From assembly GCF_000234665.1 (NCBI RefSeq), contig NC_018335.1, positions 1,411,825 through 1,475,824 of the forward strand: DNA of 64,000 bases, given 5' to 3'. The stretch comes from Leishmania mexicana MHOM/GT/2001/U1103. Taxonomy: Eukaryota > Euglenozoa > Kinetoplastea > Trypanosomatida > Trypanosomatidae. The notes beneath the pieces are model-generated. The model did not search any database. It was not told where the DNA came from and worked only from the letters and a program-made list of their open reading frames with translations. Below, one piece after another: positions 9,380 through 19,617 of this stretch; position 1 is the first letter of the stretch, and each line of letters begins with the position of its first letter. The translations under genes and the position numbers were made by a program.

Positions 9380-10570
9380 TGAATCCGCACAGCCGCAGGT
9401 GCGAGCGTTAAGGAGCCGGAAATGTGATGGGTGCTGCGACGCTGCTGTGGTCGTTTGTGCGCTCGACATTCTGGGTGGATAGTGCTAGCCAAAAGCCGCA
9501 GGAGGGCCCTTGAGGCACCTGCACGCCAAAGGAGTTGCAGTCGCAGCGGGTACACTGAAAAGCGCAGACAACAGAGGCTTATTCAGAGAAGCCGGTCCAC
9601 TGCCCCTCGACTCCATAGTACCGCTGCGCCGCGCACGCATGTAAATCCCTCTGCTACCGCGCCAGGGGGGAGGGGGCTGCCGTGTGCATTTGGTGCGGGG
9701 GGTGTGCAGGCCGGATGGCGGTGTCGTCACAACGCTTCCGCAGCTGTTACACCGGTGTGCAGGCATTGCCACCCATCGAAGTTCCGCACGCGCACACCTC
9801 ACTCATGTGCAGTCGTCGTGCGCAGGGTCAAAATACCACTCATCGGCGAACTGCGAGCGGATGGTGCGGTGCAGACAGGCACGAGATCAAGAGCGGGCGC
9901 GATGCCGCACAATCATCATGCACTCGGACACGCAGCGAGACAAGCCTGTGACCGCCTTGCTTGCAGCCACGACGCTGGGTGTGAAGGACTGGAGCTGGGG
10001 CTTGACGCGCTGTGAGGACAGCTCAATCGACTGAGACACAGGAAAACCAAATACTGCCGTTGTTACGCACGCGCCGACCCTCCGCATGGCGCTCAGCACT
10101 GCCCCTGCAGCGGTGGAGGATGGCATGCTGCGACGTATCTGGGGACAAGCGCTAGCGCTGCTGGCCCGTCGCATGCGCCCCCTCAATTTTGTTTTACTGT
10201 GGTCATTGCGGTCTGCGGCACATGGACAAGATGGACAAGCTCGCAGCATTGGCCGTTCCAGAGATACCGACACCGAGCGCACGGGTTACAGATTTGGCCC
10301 TACTGCTCTCAGACGCCAGGTCGGCATCCCCCTTCTATCCACACGATGGACGCTGCCAGCTTGGATCAAGGTATGCCATCCACCTGTGTCTCCGTCTGGC
10401 GCCAATCGCGCAGCCAGCATCGGAAGAAGGGACGAGGAAGGGCGAGCAGGGCCCGCAAGACGCATGTCTCCGATACGGTGGCAGGACGGTTCGTCCTAGA
10501 CGGCCAGGATGTAGCCGCAGTGCGGCAGAGGTGGATGAGCTGTGGTTGTGTATGGGTGTATTAGTTGTTG
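9380..10570. mobile_element. Possible degenerate SIDER-type retroposon or decayed gene
   Basis: A ~1.2 kb block within a spacer. It is less pyrimidine-biased than its flanks and contains pieces of conceptual protein that do not join into one frame, e.g. a short stretch at 10189-10233 reading FYCGHCGLRHMDKMD. Leishmania 3' UTRs commonly hold extinct ingi-derived retroposons (SIDER1/SIDER2, roughly 0.5 kb each). I cannot see terminal repeats, an A-rich tail or a second copy in this window, so the assignment is a guess from composition and location. Confidence 0.3.
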
Positions 10571-11910
10571 ACTTGTCTGTAGGTGAAAGGTGAGCACACT
10601 GAAGGAGGGGGCAAAGGAAAATACGTTTTGCGGCACGTGCAGGGGGGGGGCATTCAATGGCTTCTTCGCATGGGGTATGAGTTGGCGCACCTGCATCAAG
10701 CACTATGGGCCTGTGCCATGGCACCATTGCTGGCGTTGGTTTCTCTCTTCACGAAGCTGACGCTACTACATTTGGTGTGCCACGTGAGCTTATCTCTACG
10801 TGTGTGCGTTGGCATGTGCGAAATTCTCCTCTCCGCGGCCCCATTTCCTTCTCCTTGCGTTCCCCACCTGCTTCCTCCTATTCGAGTACGCAACTCCCTA
10901 TCTGTGGACTTGCAGTTGTTGTGGGGCTCATCTGCACCGCCTACGGAGTGACCAGTGGATACACTCGCCCAACTGACATGTACGCTGTGCCCGCTGTCCT
11001 TCTTCTGCTGACATAACGGCGGCTTGTATTCTACACACTTTATCTTTTCGCTTGCTTCTCTCTTCCCCGGCTCTCGACGCACACTAGTTATTTTCCGGCT
11101 CTTCATCTACCAGCTCAACGTCGCTGGGGGCGCCACTGAAGGCGACTGCGCATCGTCTCGTGCGCGCGTCGCGCTGTGTACGTTCACGTGCTCCTTGGTT
11201 ATTCCATCAGGTTCAATCCAAGTGACCTCGTACGTTCACAGGCGTACTTTGTGCTTGACTGACACCATCATCCCCGTTGTCTCCGCCTGTGTGCGGCAGA
11301 GGTGGACAGAGACCGCGCGAGGAAACGGGACAGAGACGAAGAAGAAAACAGATGGATGCTCGTCGCTCCCACACCGCCGTCAGTTCCACTTTGATCACGC
11401 TCTGCACCTCGTCACCTTTCGCCCCCGCCGCTCACCCTCCCTCCCTCCCTCCCTCCCTATGATGGGCACCGGTGTTGTTCCGCATACATAGTTCTGTTTT
11501 TTTTTTTTGTTTTCCTCCTCCTTATTGCGGTTGCGTGAGTGAGTGTGCACGTGCGACGCCATCGTCTCAGTGAGGCAGGTACGCCAGTGATCCGCAGAAG
11601 CGCTACGTGGCCTTTAGACCCTCTGCGCCCGCCCTCCTCTCCTCGTGGCTCAAACGCGTCCGCACAACGCCACGGAGGATAAGGAGGACGAGCGCGAATA
11701 CGTCATCAGTGTGTCCCTCCCCCCGTCTCTCCTCCCTTTCCTTTTCATTTTGTTTCTCCATTTCACGTTGTGTTCTGTTCCTCCTCCTTGTTCAATTTTG
11801 TGCTCCAATTTCGAAGTGCGCCTCCTGCGCCGTTACTGTCCCGCCCCTCCCCGATCCCTCGAGCGGTCACTCACGATCCCCGGTAGCATAGAGGAGAGCC
11901 GTGCATAGTG

Positions 11911-11911
11911 T

Positions 11912-11940
<29 letters not shown>
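11911..11940. repeat. CA microsatellite
   Basis: About 14 uninterrupted CA units, in the leader region upstream of the zinc-ribbon protein gene. Likely length-variable between strains. Confidence 0.9.
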
Positions 11941-11942
<2 letters not shown>

Positions 11943-12409
11943 ACAAGGTGGACGAGGGGGTGCGGAGGGTTTCTAGATTGTGTATCCATCGAAAAAGGAG
12001 CACCACCGTGCGTGCGCAGGTGTTGTTTCTGCCTTTATCATCATTATTTTAGCCTGCAGAGAACCGTCGTTTTGGCCAGCCTCCTCCTTCCCTCCCTGCG
12101 CTGTACTCGGCCTCTCCATTCCTGTACTTGCCGAAGCAAGGACACCCGCTCACACACGCAGCGAAACGGGCACCGCAGCCGCAGTCGCTGCTGCGTTTCG
12201 TTAAACGCCTTCCCCCACCCCCGCTGCTTTCTGATTGGGTGTCTGCGCCTGTGCTGATACGTAAGGCGACCACGTTGTGTGGTGCGACCTCTTCATCGTC
12301 TCGGCCGAATTGCCGTTTCGACTCGCCCGCTTACACGAGCGTTTTTTTTTCGTGTGTTGTTCCCTCATCCCGCCTCTTGTCGCCTCTCCTCCACCGCTCA
12401 CCACGAGAG

Positions 12410-15367
12410 ATGCGGACGGCGGGCAACGAGAGCCCGAGCAGTATTTGCACCCCCGCCGTGGTCATGAGTAGCGATACGAGCCCCCCGGGGGGTTATCGCT
12501 CTCCTCTACAGATGGCCGCCTCTATTCCATCCAGTATCGGTGATGGGGGCAGGAAAAGCAGCTCGTCGCCGTTGCGCAGTTGCGGAATGGCAGACGCGGC
12601 ATCCCTGTGGGACGAGACCCGTAGTGTGTCCAGCTCTGTCCGCTCCATTCGTCGCCGTCGCGGCGGTGAAGTCAGCGGCGCCGGCGCTGCGGAGGGGAAG
12701 GACTGGACACAGGCATTCATGGACCTCGAGCAAATGCGGAGGGAGAATCAAGAACTCCTTCAAGGATCGCTCCGCGGCGACCGCTCCGAGACTGGCTCCC
12801 TTCCCGACGACACGTTTGCCGGCTCTCACTCGGAGTCGTCCGCCATAAGCTCCGTGCGACGGCGCCGACGTGGCGTGGCGGCAGGCGTCAGCGCCAGCGG
12901 GAGAAGAATTGTGAGCTGCGCTACCTTTGATAAGTCTTTGTCCGGCACTCCCGTCGTGGCAGAGTCCGTCACCGATACCGCAGAGGCCGAGACCTCAGCA
13001 GCGGCACCGGCATCGGCGGGAGAGGTGAACGGTCACAACCATGGTAGCACAAGCGGCGCAGCCGAGGAACGACTCACCTCCTCTCCACCGACGGTCACCT
13101 ACTCGTCCGCGGATGCGAATACGCAGAGCCAACTCGCGCTTCCAGAGCCGGGGCGCACCTCTGGGCTCCCGGACTGGCTAAAGCGGCCGACGGTCGAGGA
13201 GCGGCGAGCCTCTGTGGTGAAGGCTAGCGCGACTGCTCCGACGGCGGCGACTGAGGCAACGAATAGAGGAGAGGTGTCCGTGTGCGAGCCGGCCCCTTCG
13301 TGGGTTTGTCCGCCCATCGTCGATACACCGGACGAGAAGCTGAACGAGACTGCATGCCCCTCCTCGTTGGGAACAACACCGTCGACAGATGCGAACCCAC
13401 CAATCTGCCATTTCGCATCGCCGATACAGAAGGTGCACACCGACCCTGCCAGGGCAGGCGCACCGTCGCCGTCGCGTGGGTCACGCTCCAGAACTGCTGC
13501 GGCCAATGCAAGCGCAGCCGCGCTGACTTCAGAAGCGCCTTCTCCATCGTCAGTGACCGCAGCGGCCACTCTTGCCGGCGGCGCAGCAGCTGCTTTCCCT
13601 GCAAGGCGTGCGTCGCCTTCGTCCAGCGCCGCATCGCAGCCGTCCGCACAGACCTACATGACACGCCAAACGAAGACCACCGCGGCGGGCATAGCACCGT
13701 CCTCGTCTCCGGGCGGAAACGCGCGCTTCTCGCCCACTCCCATCAAGGCCGCCATCTCACCCGTGTTAACTGCTTCTCCAGGTCCGCCTGCAGCCCCAAC
13801 TGCGTTGGGGGCGGTCGACACTCCATCAAAACCTTCGGCGGACGCGCCAGCTGCTGTTAAACCTGCTGTTAAGCATGCCGAAGAGAAGCCCCGCGGCAGT
13901 GCGGCGGGCGCCTCGGTGCGCGTCGCCTTCGAAGACAAGTCGGTGTCGCCGGAGCCACGGCCACAGCTTCTGCCGGCTAAAGTCGAGGCTGGCCGCCAAG
14001 CCACAATGGAGTCGAGAAAGGCACCAGCGCCGAGTATGACGACAACCGTGGCGGAACCGCCGTCCCTCTGCAATGCACTTGAGGCACCCAACGTGCCTGT
14101 CTCCCGAAAACGAACAGTTCTTCACGATAGGGCAGCGAGTGCGATGCGGACCTCGCGCGGCGCGGGACAGAATAACGCCCTCTCCAGGCTGTCCGCTGAG
14201 GACGTCATCCGGAATGGTGAGAAGAGTCAGTCTGCCCCCCGCGTCGCCGCCTCCGTGCCGAGGCAGCGCAAGTCCTCCTTTCTGACCCGCCTCTCTCGCG
14301 AGGGGGCTGCGCTCGACCCCTCACAGCCGAAAAGTGGCTCTGGCCCGCTTACAGGTGCGGTCGGACTGCTCCACCGCACCACGGTCCTCACGGAGCTGCG
14401 ACGCCAGGAAGTGCTGCGTGACCGTCTCGCACGGGAGCGCAAGGTTGCTGAGGAGACCCGTGTTCGACTCGCGGTTCTCAAGCAGTCAGAGGTGGGGAGG
14501 ATCAATGTTTCCGGCGCACACGCTGTAGAGGTGGCATCGTCGGTCCGTCCTGTAGCAGGCTCTGCTGAAGCCCGGTCATCGTCGCCGCATGACACGTCGC
14601 AGCACGTCTCGAAGGGCGGGCGGCGCTCGTCGGCGGTGACGCAGCCACGCATGCCACACAAACGTGTCATGCTGGTGAGTCCTTCGCTCACTGCATCAGC
14701 GGTGCCGGAAAACGGTCTGCGTGCGTGGACGCAGAACCCTAGCCACCTAGGCGCGCAACGGTCCAGTGAGGCCGTCGGAGCCGCGTCTTCGAAAGTACAC
14801 AGGACGAACACTAGCGTGTCATCTCTGTTCGGTGCTAGCACCCCGGAGGCGGATCGTGGCCACTGTTTACGTGGAGAGAGGCTGCAAAGAAGTTCATCGC
14901 TCAGAGGTACTGAGGCCTTTGCGCACCTGCGGAAGCCGCTGGAAACCACCGCGCTCTCGGGAACCCAGTCCCACCTTTCGTCGGCGGCCGTACGCAAAGA
15001 CTCGGCTGCTGCAGCGAACTCCAACAATAGAAGTCCTGCCACAAACGGAGGTGTGCTTCGAGAACAGAATTGGGTGAACACCATGTCTGCCTCTCCGCAG
15101 CCGGCTTCAGCGGAGACGGAGAAAGTCTCGTCCGGACTGGCCAAAAAGGCATGGCCTCAGGCCAATGCTACCGCATCTGTTGAGCCCGTCACCGCCACGA
15201 CGGCGTCTCTGGCCCAGTCCGCACTGTCTAGGACTGCGCCCAGCTTGACGAACACCGGGCAACCGCGTCCCTTGCCGTTTTGCGCGGAATGTGGCTATCG
15301 TCACATGGATGACTTGGCCAAGTTCTGCGCTGTGTGTGGCCAAAGGCGCGCGTACCTCTTCTGCTAA
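12410..15367 (+). CDS. Large disordered protein with C-terminal zinc ribbon
   Basis: A protein of 985 residues, mostly Ser/Ala/Thr/Pro-rich low complexity. Ordered parts are a short N-terminal helix near the segment DWTQAFMDLEQMRRENQ, a charged helix around 660-695 (LTELRRQEVLRDRLARERK), and the final 31 residues, where Cys958, Cys961, Cys973 and Cys976 form a CxxC-11-CxxC zinc ribbon (FCAECGYRHM..AKFCAVCGQRR). The ribbon probably mediates protein or nucleic-acid contact. I do not recognise a family for the whole. The chosen ATG follows a pyrimidine-rich leader ending in AGAG; another ATG in frame 55 codons downstream (MSSDTSPP) is possible. Many RxxS-like stretches suggest phosphorylation (inference). 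Confidence 0.75.
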   Translation: MRTAGNESPSSICTPAVVMSSDTSPPGGYRSPLQMAASIPSSIGDGGRKSSSSPLRSCGMADAASLWDETRSVSSSVRSIRRRRGGEVSGAGAAEGKDWTQAFMDLEQMRRENQELLQGSLRGDRSETGSLPDDTFAGSHSESSAISSVRRRRRGVAAGVSASGRRIVSCATFDKSLSGTPVVAESVTDTAEAETSAAAPASAGEVNGHNHGSTSGAAEERLTSSPPTVTYSSADANTQSQLALPEPGRTSGLPDWLKRPTVEERRASVVKASATAPTAATEATNRGEVSVCEPAPSWVCPPIVDTPDEKLNETACPSSLGTTPSTDANPPICHFASPIQKVHTDPARAGAPSPSRGSRSRTAAANASAAALTSEAPSPSSVTAAATLAGGAAAAFPARRASPSSSAASQPSAQTYMTRQTKTTAAGIAPSSSPGGNARFSPTPIKAAISPVLTASPGPPAAPTALGAVDTPSKPSADAPAAVKPAVKHAEEKPRGSAAGASVRVAFEDKSVSPEPRPQLLPAKVEAGRQATMESRKAPAPSMTTTVAEPPSLCNALEAPNVPVSRKRTVLHDRAASAMRTSRGAGQNNALSRLSAEDVIRNGEKSQSAPRVAASVPRQRKSSFLTRLSREGAALDPSQPKSGSGPLTGAVGLLHRTTVLTELRRQEVLRDRLARERKVAEETRVRLAVLKQSEVGRINVSGAHAVEVASSVRPVAGSAEARSSSPHDTSQHVSKGGRRSSAVTQPRMPHKRVMLVSPSLTASAVPENGLRAWTQNPSHLGAQRSSEAVGAASSKVHRTNTSVSSLFGASTPEADRGHCLRGERLQRSSSLRGTEAFAHLRKPLETTALSGTQSHLSSAAVRKDSAAAANSNNRSPATNGGVLREQNWVNTMSASPQPASAETEKVSSGLAKKAWPQANATASVEPVTATTASLAQSALSRTAPSLTNTGQPRPLPFCAECGYRHMDDLAKFCAVCGQRRAYLFC

Positions 15368-16548
15368 AATTTTATTTGAGTGAGCGTGGCAGCGCATCGA
15401 TGAGTGCATCGTGGTGCGGCCGCGCGCTGATGAGAGGTCGGTGTCAATAGGTATGCTTGGCTACTAGCACGGGAAAGAAAAAAGCAAGCAACAGCAGTAT
15501 GTGGTTCATGTACCTTAGCGGCGCGTCTGAGAGGGGAAAGGGAGAGGAGAGGGGAGGGGCGGTATTGAACGTGTGTCGGCGCATCCGTGTGCCAGCACCG
15601 TGTGAGAACCCTCTCTTCGCCCTTTGCTGTTACTCATCGAGAACACGGTGGCTTCTCCTTCGCTTGTCATCATGTGTGTGTGTGTGTGTATCTTTTACGT
15701 GCTTGCGCATGGTGTGTGAGTGAGTGTACGTGTCTGCTGCCATCTGGGAACTTTGCGGCTTCAAAAAGCGCAGTGCCCGTCTTCCCACGCTGTACGGCAG
15801 CTTGCACCCTCTTCTACCTCTCCTTGTGTTCTGACCTCTCCGAGTGTGCGATCCACCCACCGGGGAGGTCAGTGAACGATGGGTTCGGCAATTCGAGGCG
15901 GAATGGGAGGCATGGACTGACCACTGTCCATGCGTCGCCATACAATGCGAAGGTGACAAGGAAAAGTGGACTCCATTCACACATGAGAGGGAGGGGGGCC
16001 CTTGTGCTTGAAAAAGGCTGAGAGAAGGCGAGAAAGAGAAAAGTATTACAGCACTACGCCGTGGTGGCAGTGGTGCTGTCTCACGCCCCTCGCCCATTCT
16101 CCACGCGAGGGCTGCCAGGAAAGGGCTCGTCGTCAAGCCGAGTTCCAACCGTAGCCCTTGCCCTACACTGTACCTCTGCAGGCGTGTGTGCGTGTGTCTC
16201 TCCCTCCCTCTGCATCGTTCTTCGCTCTCTCTCACTTTCTCCGCCAAGTCCCGCACGCACGCACGCGCGCATTCACGAGGGGTCGACAAATAAAGCAAGG
16301 AGGGCGCATTCGTCTCGCCTCCTCCCTATCGCTCATCCAGCTGTCCACACAGGTTTGGCGCGCGACGCTGCCGCTGTGCACGCGCCGCCCTTCTCTGTCT
16401 GCTCATCACTGCTGTTTTGCTCAATTGCCCCGTTTTCTTCCGTGGCGCGTGTGTGTCTCTCGGCGTTTTCCGTGACTTCTTTCTCTTGACGTCTGTCGTC
16501 TCTCTCCCGCACGTTGACGGCGACGTGATCTGTCGCAGTACATAGCGC
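15368..16548. other. Intergenic spacer
   Basis: GT run at 15671-15689, pyrimidine-rich stretches near 16195-16250 and 16375-16500. No gene seen. Confidence 0.7.
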
Positions 16549-18969
16549 ATGCACCGCAGTGCCCTCTTCCTGGCTGATGAGTTGCCCAAGGCGCTCTTCT
16601 CCAAAGCCTTGCCGACAGGCGCGAAGGCGCTGCGATCCGCTGGTAGCTCGTTGAGCTCGTCTCCACCGCCACGCAGCGGCACAGCCCTTTCGAAAGGGAA
16701 ACGTGTTGGCCGCATCGTCGAATGGGACCCCTTCGAGCGGCACGGCATCATTGCTGAGAGCGAGGGTGGCCGCCGCTACAGAATCGAAAACACGCGTGCC
16801 TTTGAGACGGTGCTGCCGACGATGCTGCGCACGCTTGAGGGTGCCGCTGTGGAGTTTGACGTCGACCGGCAAGCTTCTGCCGATCGAGTGATCATCCGTA
16901 ATCGTCTTACCCCCATCACGGCGGAGAGCTACCGGCAGAGGCCCCCCGTCGACTTCTTGAGCTCTGTAATGCTGAGTTGGGCAGGCCCACGTGTCGCGGC
17001 ATCGAAGCAAAAGGAGGCGAGGGGCGACAGTACAGAGAAGGAGGTCGGCTTCACCGACGGGGGCAACGCAGCAGCTGAGGCCGAGGAGCTGTTCGCAAAG
17101 AACATCATTGTGGACGTCAGCAGCATACCAGCCACTCAGATTGCGCGCTGGAGCGGCCCCTTGTCGGAGGAGGCAGTGATACAGCCCACCAAGAACCTCA
17201 AGGACATGCGCAGCAGTCGCCTCTTCGACGCGGAGGCAAACGCTTATCTGCGCCTGAAGCAGCAGCTCGGAAGTACTGCGGATGCGCAACGCGTGCTGGC
17301 GGAGCAGCGTGAACGGGCTGCCAAGGGTGCGGTACGGAGGGAGGTGATCGCAGAGAAGACGGAGGGCATCATCTTGGCCTGGTCCGGCATTCACCGCAGC
17401 GGGCTCATTCGCGAAGGGATACAGCATGATGGAGATGGTGCCTCATCAGACGGCATGTTGGCAGCCAGCCTCGACAAGGAGGACGGCGCGGCAGACGAGA
17501 CTCTTTGCATTATTCGAAACGTGCATGCGTTTGAGAGCGCGCTGCCCACGTCCCAGAGCCTGCAGCACCGCCGTGTTGCCTTCACAAAGGTGACGTATTC
17601 GGCACAACCGCACCGCTACTACGCGGAGAACATCGTCGTGGTGGGCGATGTGCGCTACAACGCAGCCGTGCCGTCTCTGGAGGAGGCGCGCGCCATCAAG
17701 GAGCGGGAGAAGGCTGCCACCATGCAGCACCGCCATTTTGGAGCGCTTATCATGGAGGACAGTGACGGCCACGCCACGGAAGGCAGTGAGCGACAGCCGA
17801 GCAATATCCAGCAATCCGTTCCGGCTAGGCCGGCCGAGGAGACATCAATGCACGCAGGCGTCTCTTCGCTCTTGAAGGACCATGAGGTGCAGGCGGACCC
17901 TAACAAGGTGCTCTACGGCGTCATTGTGCGCTGGAGCGGCGGCCAGGGCGTCATTGAGGGTGGGGATGGCCGTCACTTCTACCTTCGCTCCGCCGCTGAT
18001 TTCGAGCAGCTGGTAGACAAGAGCTCGCATCACCTGCGCGGCGCCGTTGTTCAGTTCAAGCAAGATGCGGCGAGCCCTCGTTACGCATGTCACGTGGATA
18101 TACTCAGCACCGCTGCGACGACCATGAGCGAGTTAAAGCCGCTGCTGGAGAAGACGGAGTTTAACGTGTTCACCGCCGACGGTGCAACGCCAGCGGCAAA
18201 GAGTGTACCGGAAGGGGTGGAATGGACGCATGGCACGCTCCTCTCGTGGTCATCCATGGAGGGCCAGGGCATCATCATCGGCGAAGCAGATCACGAGGCG
18301 CGTTACGTGCTGCGAGACCCGGAGGAAAACGTTGTCGACTACACCGCAAAGCAGGCGCTACTGAGAAAAGGGCGGCGAGTAAAGTTCACACCGTTTGGTA
18401 GCACGGGTAGATTGGCGTGCAATGTAGTGTTGCTAGAGACAGAGGTCAATGAGGAGGCGCTGGCGGAGGAGGCCCTACGGCCGAAAGAGCCGCAGCTGTC
18501 CATGGATGGAAACATGAATGAGGCGGTCCCGTCCCCCATGAGCACCAGCTACTGGCTGAACCGGATGGACAAGGCTGGCTATGACACAAGGGAGGTGAAG
18601 AACTTGCAAGACCGTGCGCTGCGGCTGGACGACGACGACGGCACCGAAGGTGGCAAGTTCCTCGACAGCGAGGAGCTCCTGAAGAAGGATCATTGGTGGA
18701 GTGACCCGCGCAAGAATGTGCGGTTCCCGAACAGCGACATGACGGCCGGCCACCTCGCCCTCATCGGCCCCGCTTCCATGATGAACGTTGCGATGAAGAC
18801 AAACGACCCAAAGAAGCTGGACAAGATGCTGAAGAAGTACCAGTCGCGGCTGACGGAGGAGCAGAAGGAGTACGCGTGGAGGCAGGCGAAGGAGATGGCA
18901 CCCAAGTATGAGGAGTGCGTCCGCAAGGGCCGAGAGCGCAACGAAGAGCCCACCTTCTACTTCTTCTAG
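16549..18969 (+). CDS. Probable mitochondrial RNA-binding protein with four cold-shock-like repeats
   Basis: A protein of 806 residues. The N-terminus (MHRSALFLADELPKALFSKA) is basic/amphipathic, like a mitochondrial presequence. Four segments start with G-x-I/L-x-x-W-S and continue G-x-I-I/V..., then an aromatic/basic strand and a V-x-F closing strand: about 52-118 (VGRIVEWDPFERHGII), 270-366 (EGIILAWSGIHRSGLI), 452-525 (YGVIVRWSGGQGVI) and 557-628 (HGTLLSWSSMEGQGII). This is the layout of cold-shock domains, whose aromatic surface binds single-stranded RNA or DNA, though RNP1/RNP2 are degenerate. Residues 665-806 form a separate conserved-looking charged domain. RBP16, a known trypanosome mitochondrial cold-shock protein, is much smaller with one domain. 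A role in mitochondrial RNA handling or the mitoribosome is inference. Confidence 0.7.
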   Translation: MHRSALFLADELPKALFSKALPTGAKALRSAGSSLSSSPPPRSGTALSKGKRVGRIVEWDPFERHGIIAESEGGRRYRIENTRAFETVLPTMLRTLEGAAVEFDVDRQASADRVIIRNRLTPITAESYRQRPPVDFLSSVMLSWAGPRVAASKQKEARGDSTEKEVGFTDGGNAAAEAEELFAKNIIVDVSSIPATQIARWSGPLSEEAVIQPTKNLKDMRSSRLFDAEANAYLRLKQQLGSTADAQRVLAEQRERAAKGAVRREVIAEKTEGIILAWSGIHRSGLIREGIQHDGDGASSDGMLAASLDKEDGAADETLCIIRNVHAFESALPTSQSLQHRRVAFTKVTYSAQPHRYYAENIVVVGDVRYNAAVPSLEEARAIKEREKAATMQHRHFGALIMEDSDGHATEGSERQPSNIQQSVPARPAEETSMHAGVSSLLKDHEVQADPNKVLYGVIVRWSGGQGVIEGGDGRHFYLRSAADFEQLVDKSSHHLRGAVVQFKQDAASPRYACHVDILSTAATTMSELKPLLEKTEFNVFTADGATPAAKSVPEGVEWTHGTLLSWSSMEGQGIIIGEADHEARYVLRDPEENVVDYTAKQALLRKGRRVKFTPFGSTGRLACNVVLLETEVNEEALAEEALRPKEPQLSMDGNMNEAVPSPMSTSYWLNRMDKAGYDTREVKNLQDRALRLDDDDGTEGGKFLDSEELLKKDHWWSDPRKNVRFPNSDMTAGHLALIGPASMMNVAMKTNDPKKLDKMLKKYQSRLTEEQKEYAWRQAKEMAPKYEECVRKGRERNEEPTFYFF

Positions 18970-19617
18970 TTGCCTGCATGTCTTTTCTTGTCTCTGTCGG
19001 TGCGCCGCCGTTGCGCTGTCGCTGCTGTTTTGCCTCGCAGAAGCAATGCTCTGCTGTTTTCCTGCACATCTGCGCGTCTTGGTGTGTCTCACGTGAGCCG
19101 GCGCTCGAAAAAAGAGGTGCTCCCCACTGCGGCGCCATGGTGCGACACTGCCTGCAGTGCGAATGGATGTTTTTCACCGGCAGCGGTCGCGTGCCTTCGC
19201 TCCCTTTCTCCTTGAAAGGTATGCGGTGACGGGCCATCCCCTGCCTCATTATCTCCTCCACGGACTCCGCCAATCACACAGTGCAGCCGCCTGCCACCGG
19301 AGCAAGCAAGCGTTGGCTGGCAAGCGCGCAGTCGTGCGGCTTGTGCCGGCCACTGTGTTCGCCGCACACACACACACACACACACTCAGGCATCTCGCGC
19401 CTTTCACTTCTCCTTTCTTCCCTCTTCTCATTCTTCATCGCTGCTCTTCGCTGCTTGCCGCTACGGTCCAAACCTCAACTACCGCACTGTGATGTCCGTG
19501 CACGTGTTGGCTTTCCTTTGGCCTCGATCGAAGAAGACAGACAGACGTAGACAGGCGCGCCCACAGAAGTAGCCCCCCTCTCCCTCTACACGCAACCGGA
19601 AGCTCCTTCAGCGAACA
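18970..19617. other. Intergenic spacer
   Basis: CA repeat at 19365-19386, T/C-rich run at 19396-19447, and a final C/T tract at 19571-19588 with AGs at 19602 and 19611 before the next ATG. No gene seen. Confidence 0.7.
19365..19386. repeat. CA microsatellite
   Basis: About 11 CA units directly followed by pyrimidine-rich sequence. Confidence 0.9.

Larger units (their letters stand above)
9111..12409. other. Unusually long spacer (3.3 kb)
   Basis: No gene is called. About 9.38-10.56 kb has a balanced, coding-like base composition unlike the pyrimidine-rich spacers around it, with broken frames on both strands. From 10.6 kb on the sequence is typical UTR: a G8 run near 10647, C/T tracts (CCCT repeats at 11437-11459), T9-10 near 11500 and a CA repeat at 11911-11940. 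The start of the next gene follows pyrimidine runs at 12339-12400. Confidence 0.6.

Noticed and set aside
9431..10015. 194-codon + frame in the long spacer
   Set aside because: Arg/Ala/His-rich, with no domain and no good splice signal; better explained as part of a degenerate repeat block.
11208..11222. Second tRNA-like string (GGTTCAATCC)
   Set aside because: No matching A box or cloverleaf upstream.
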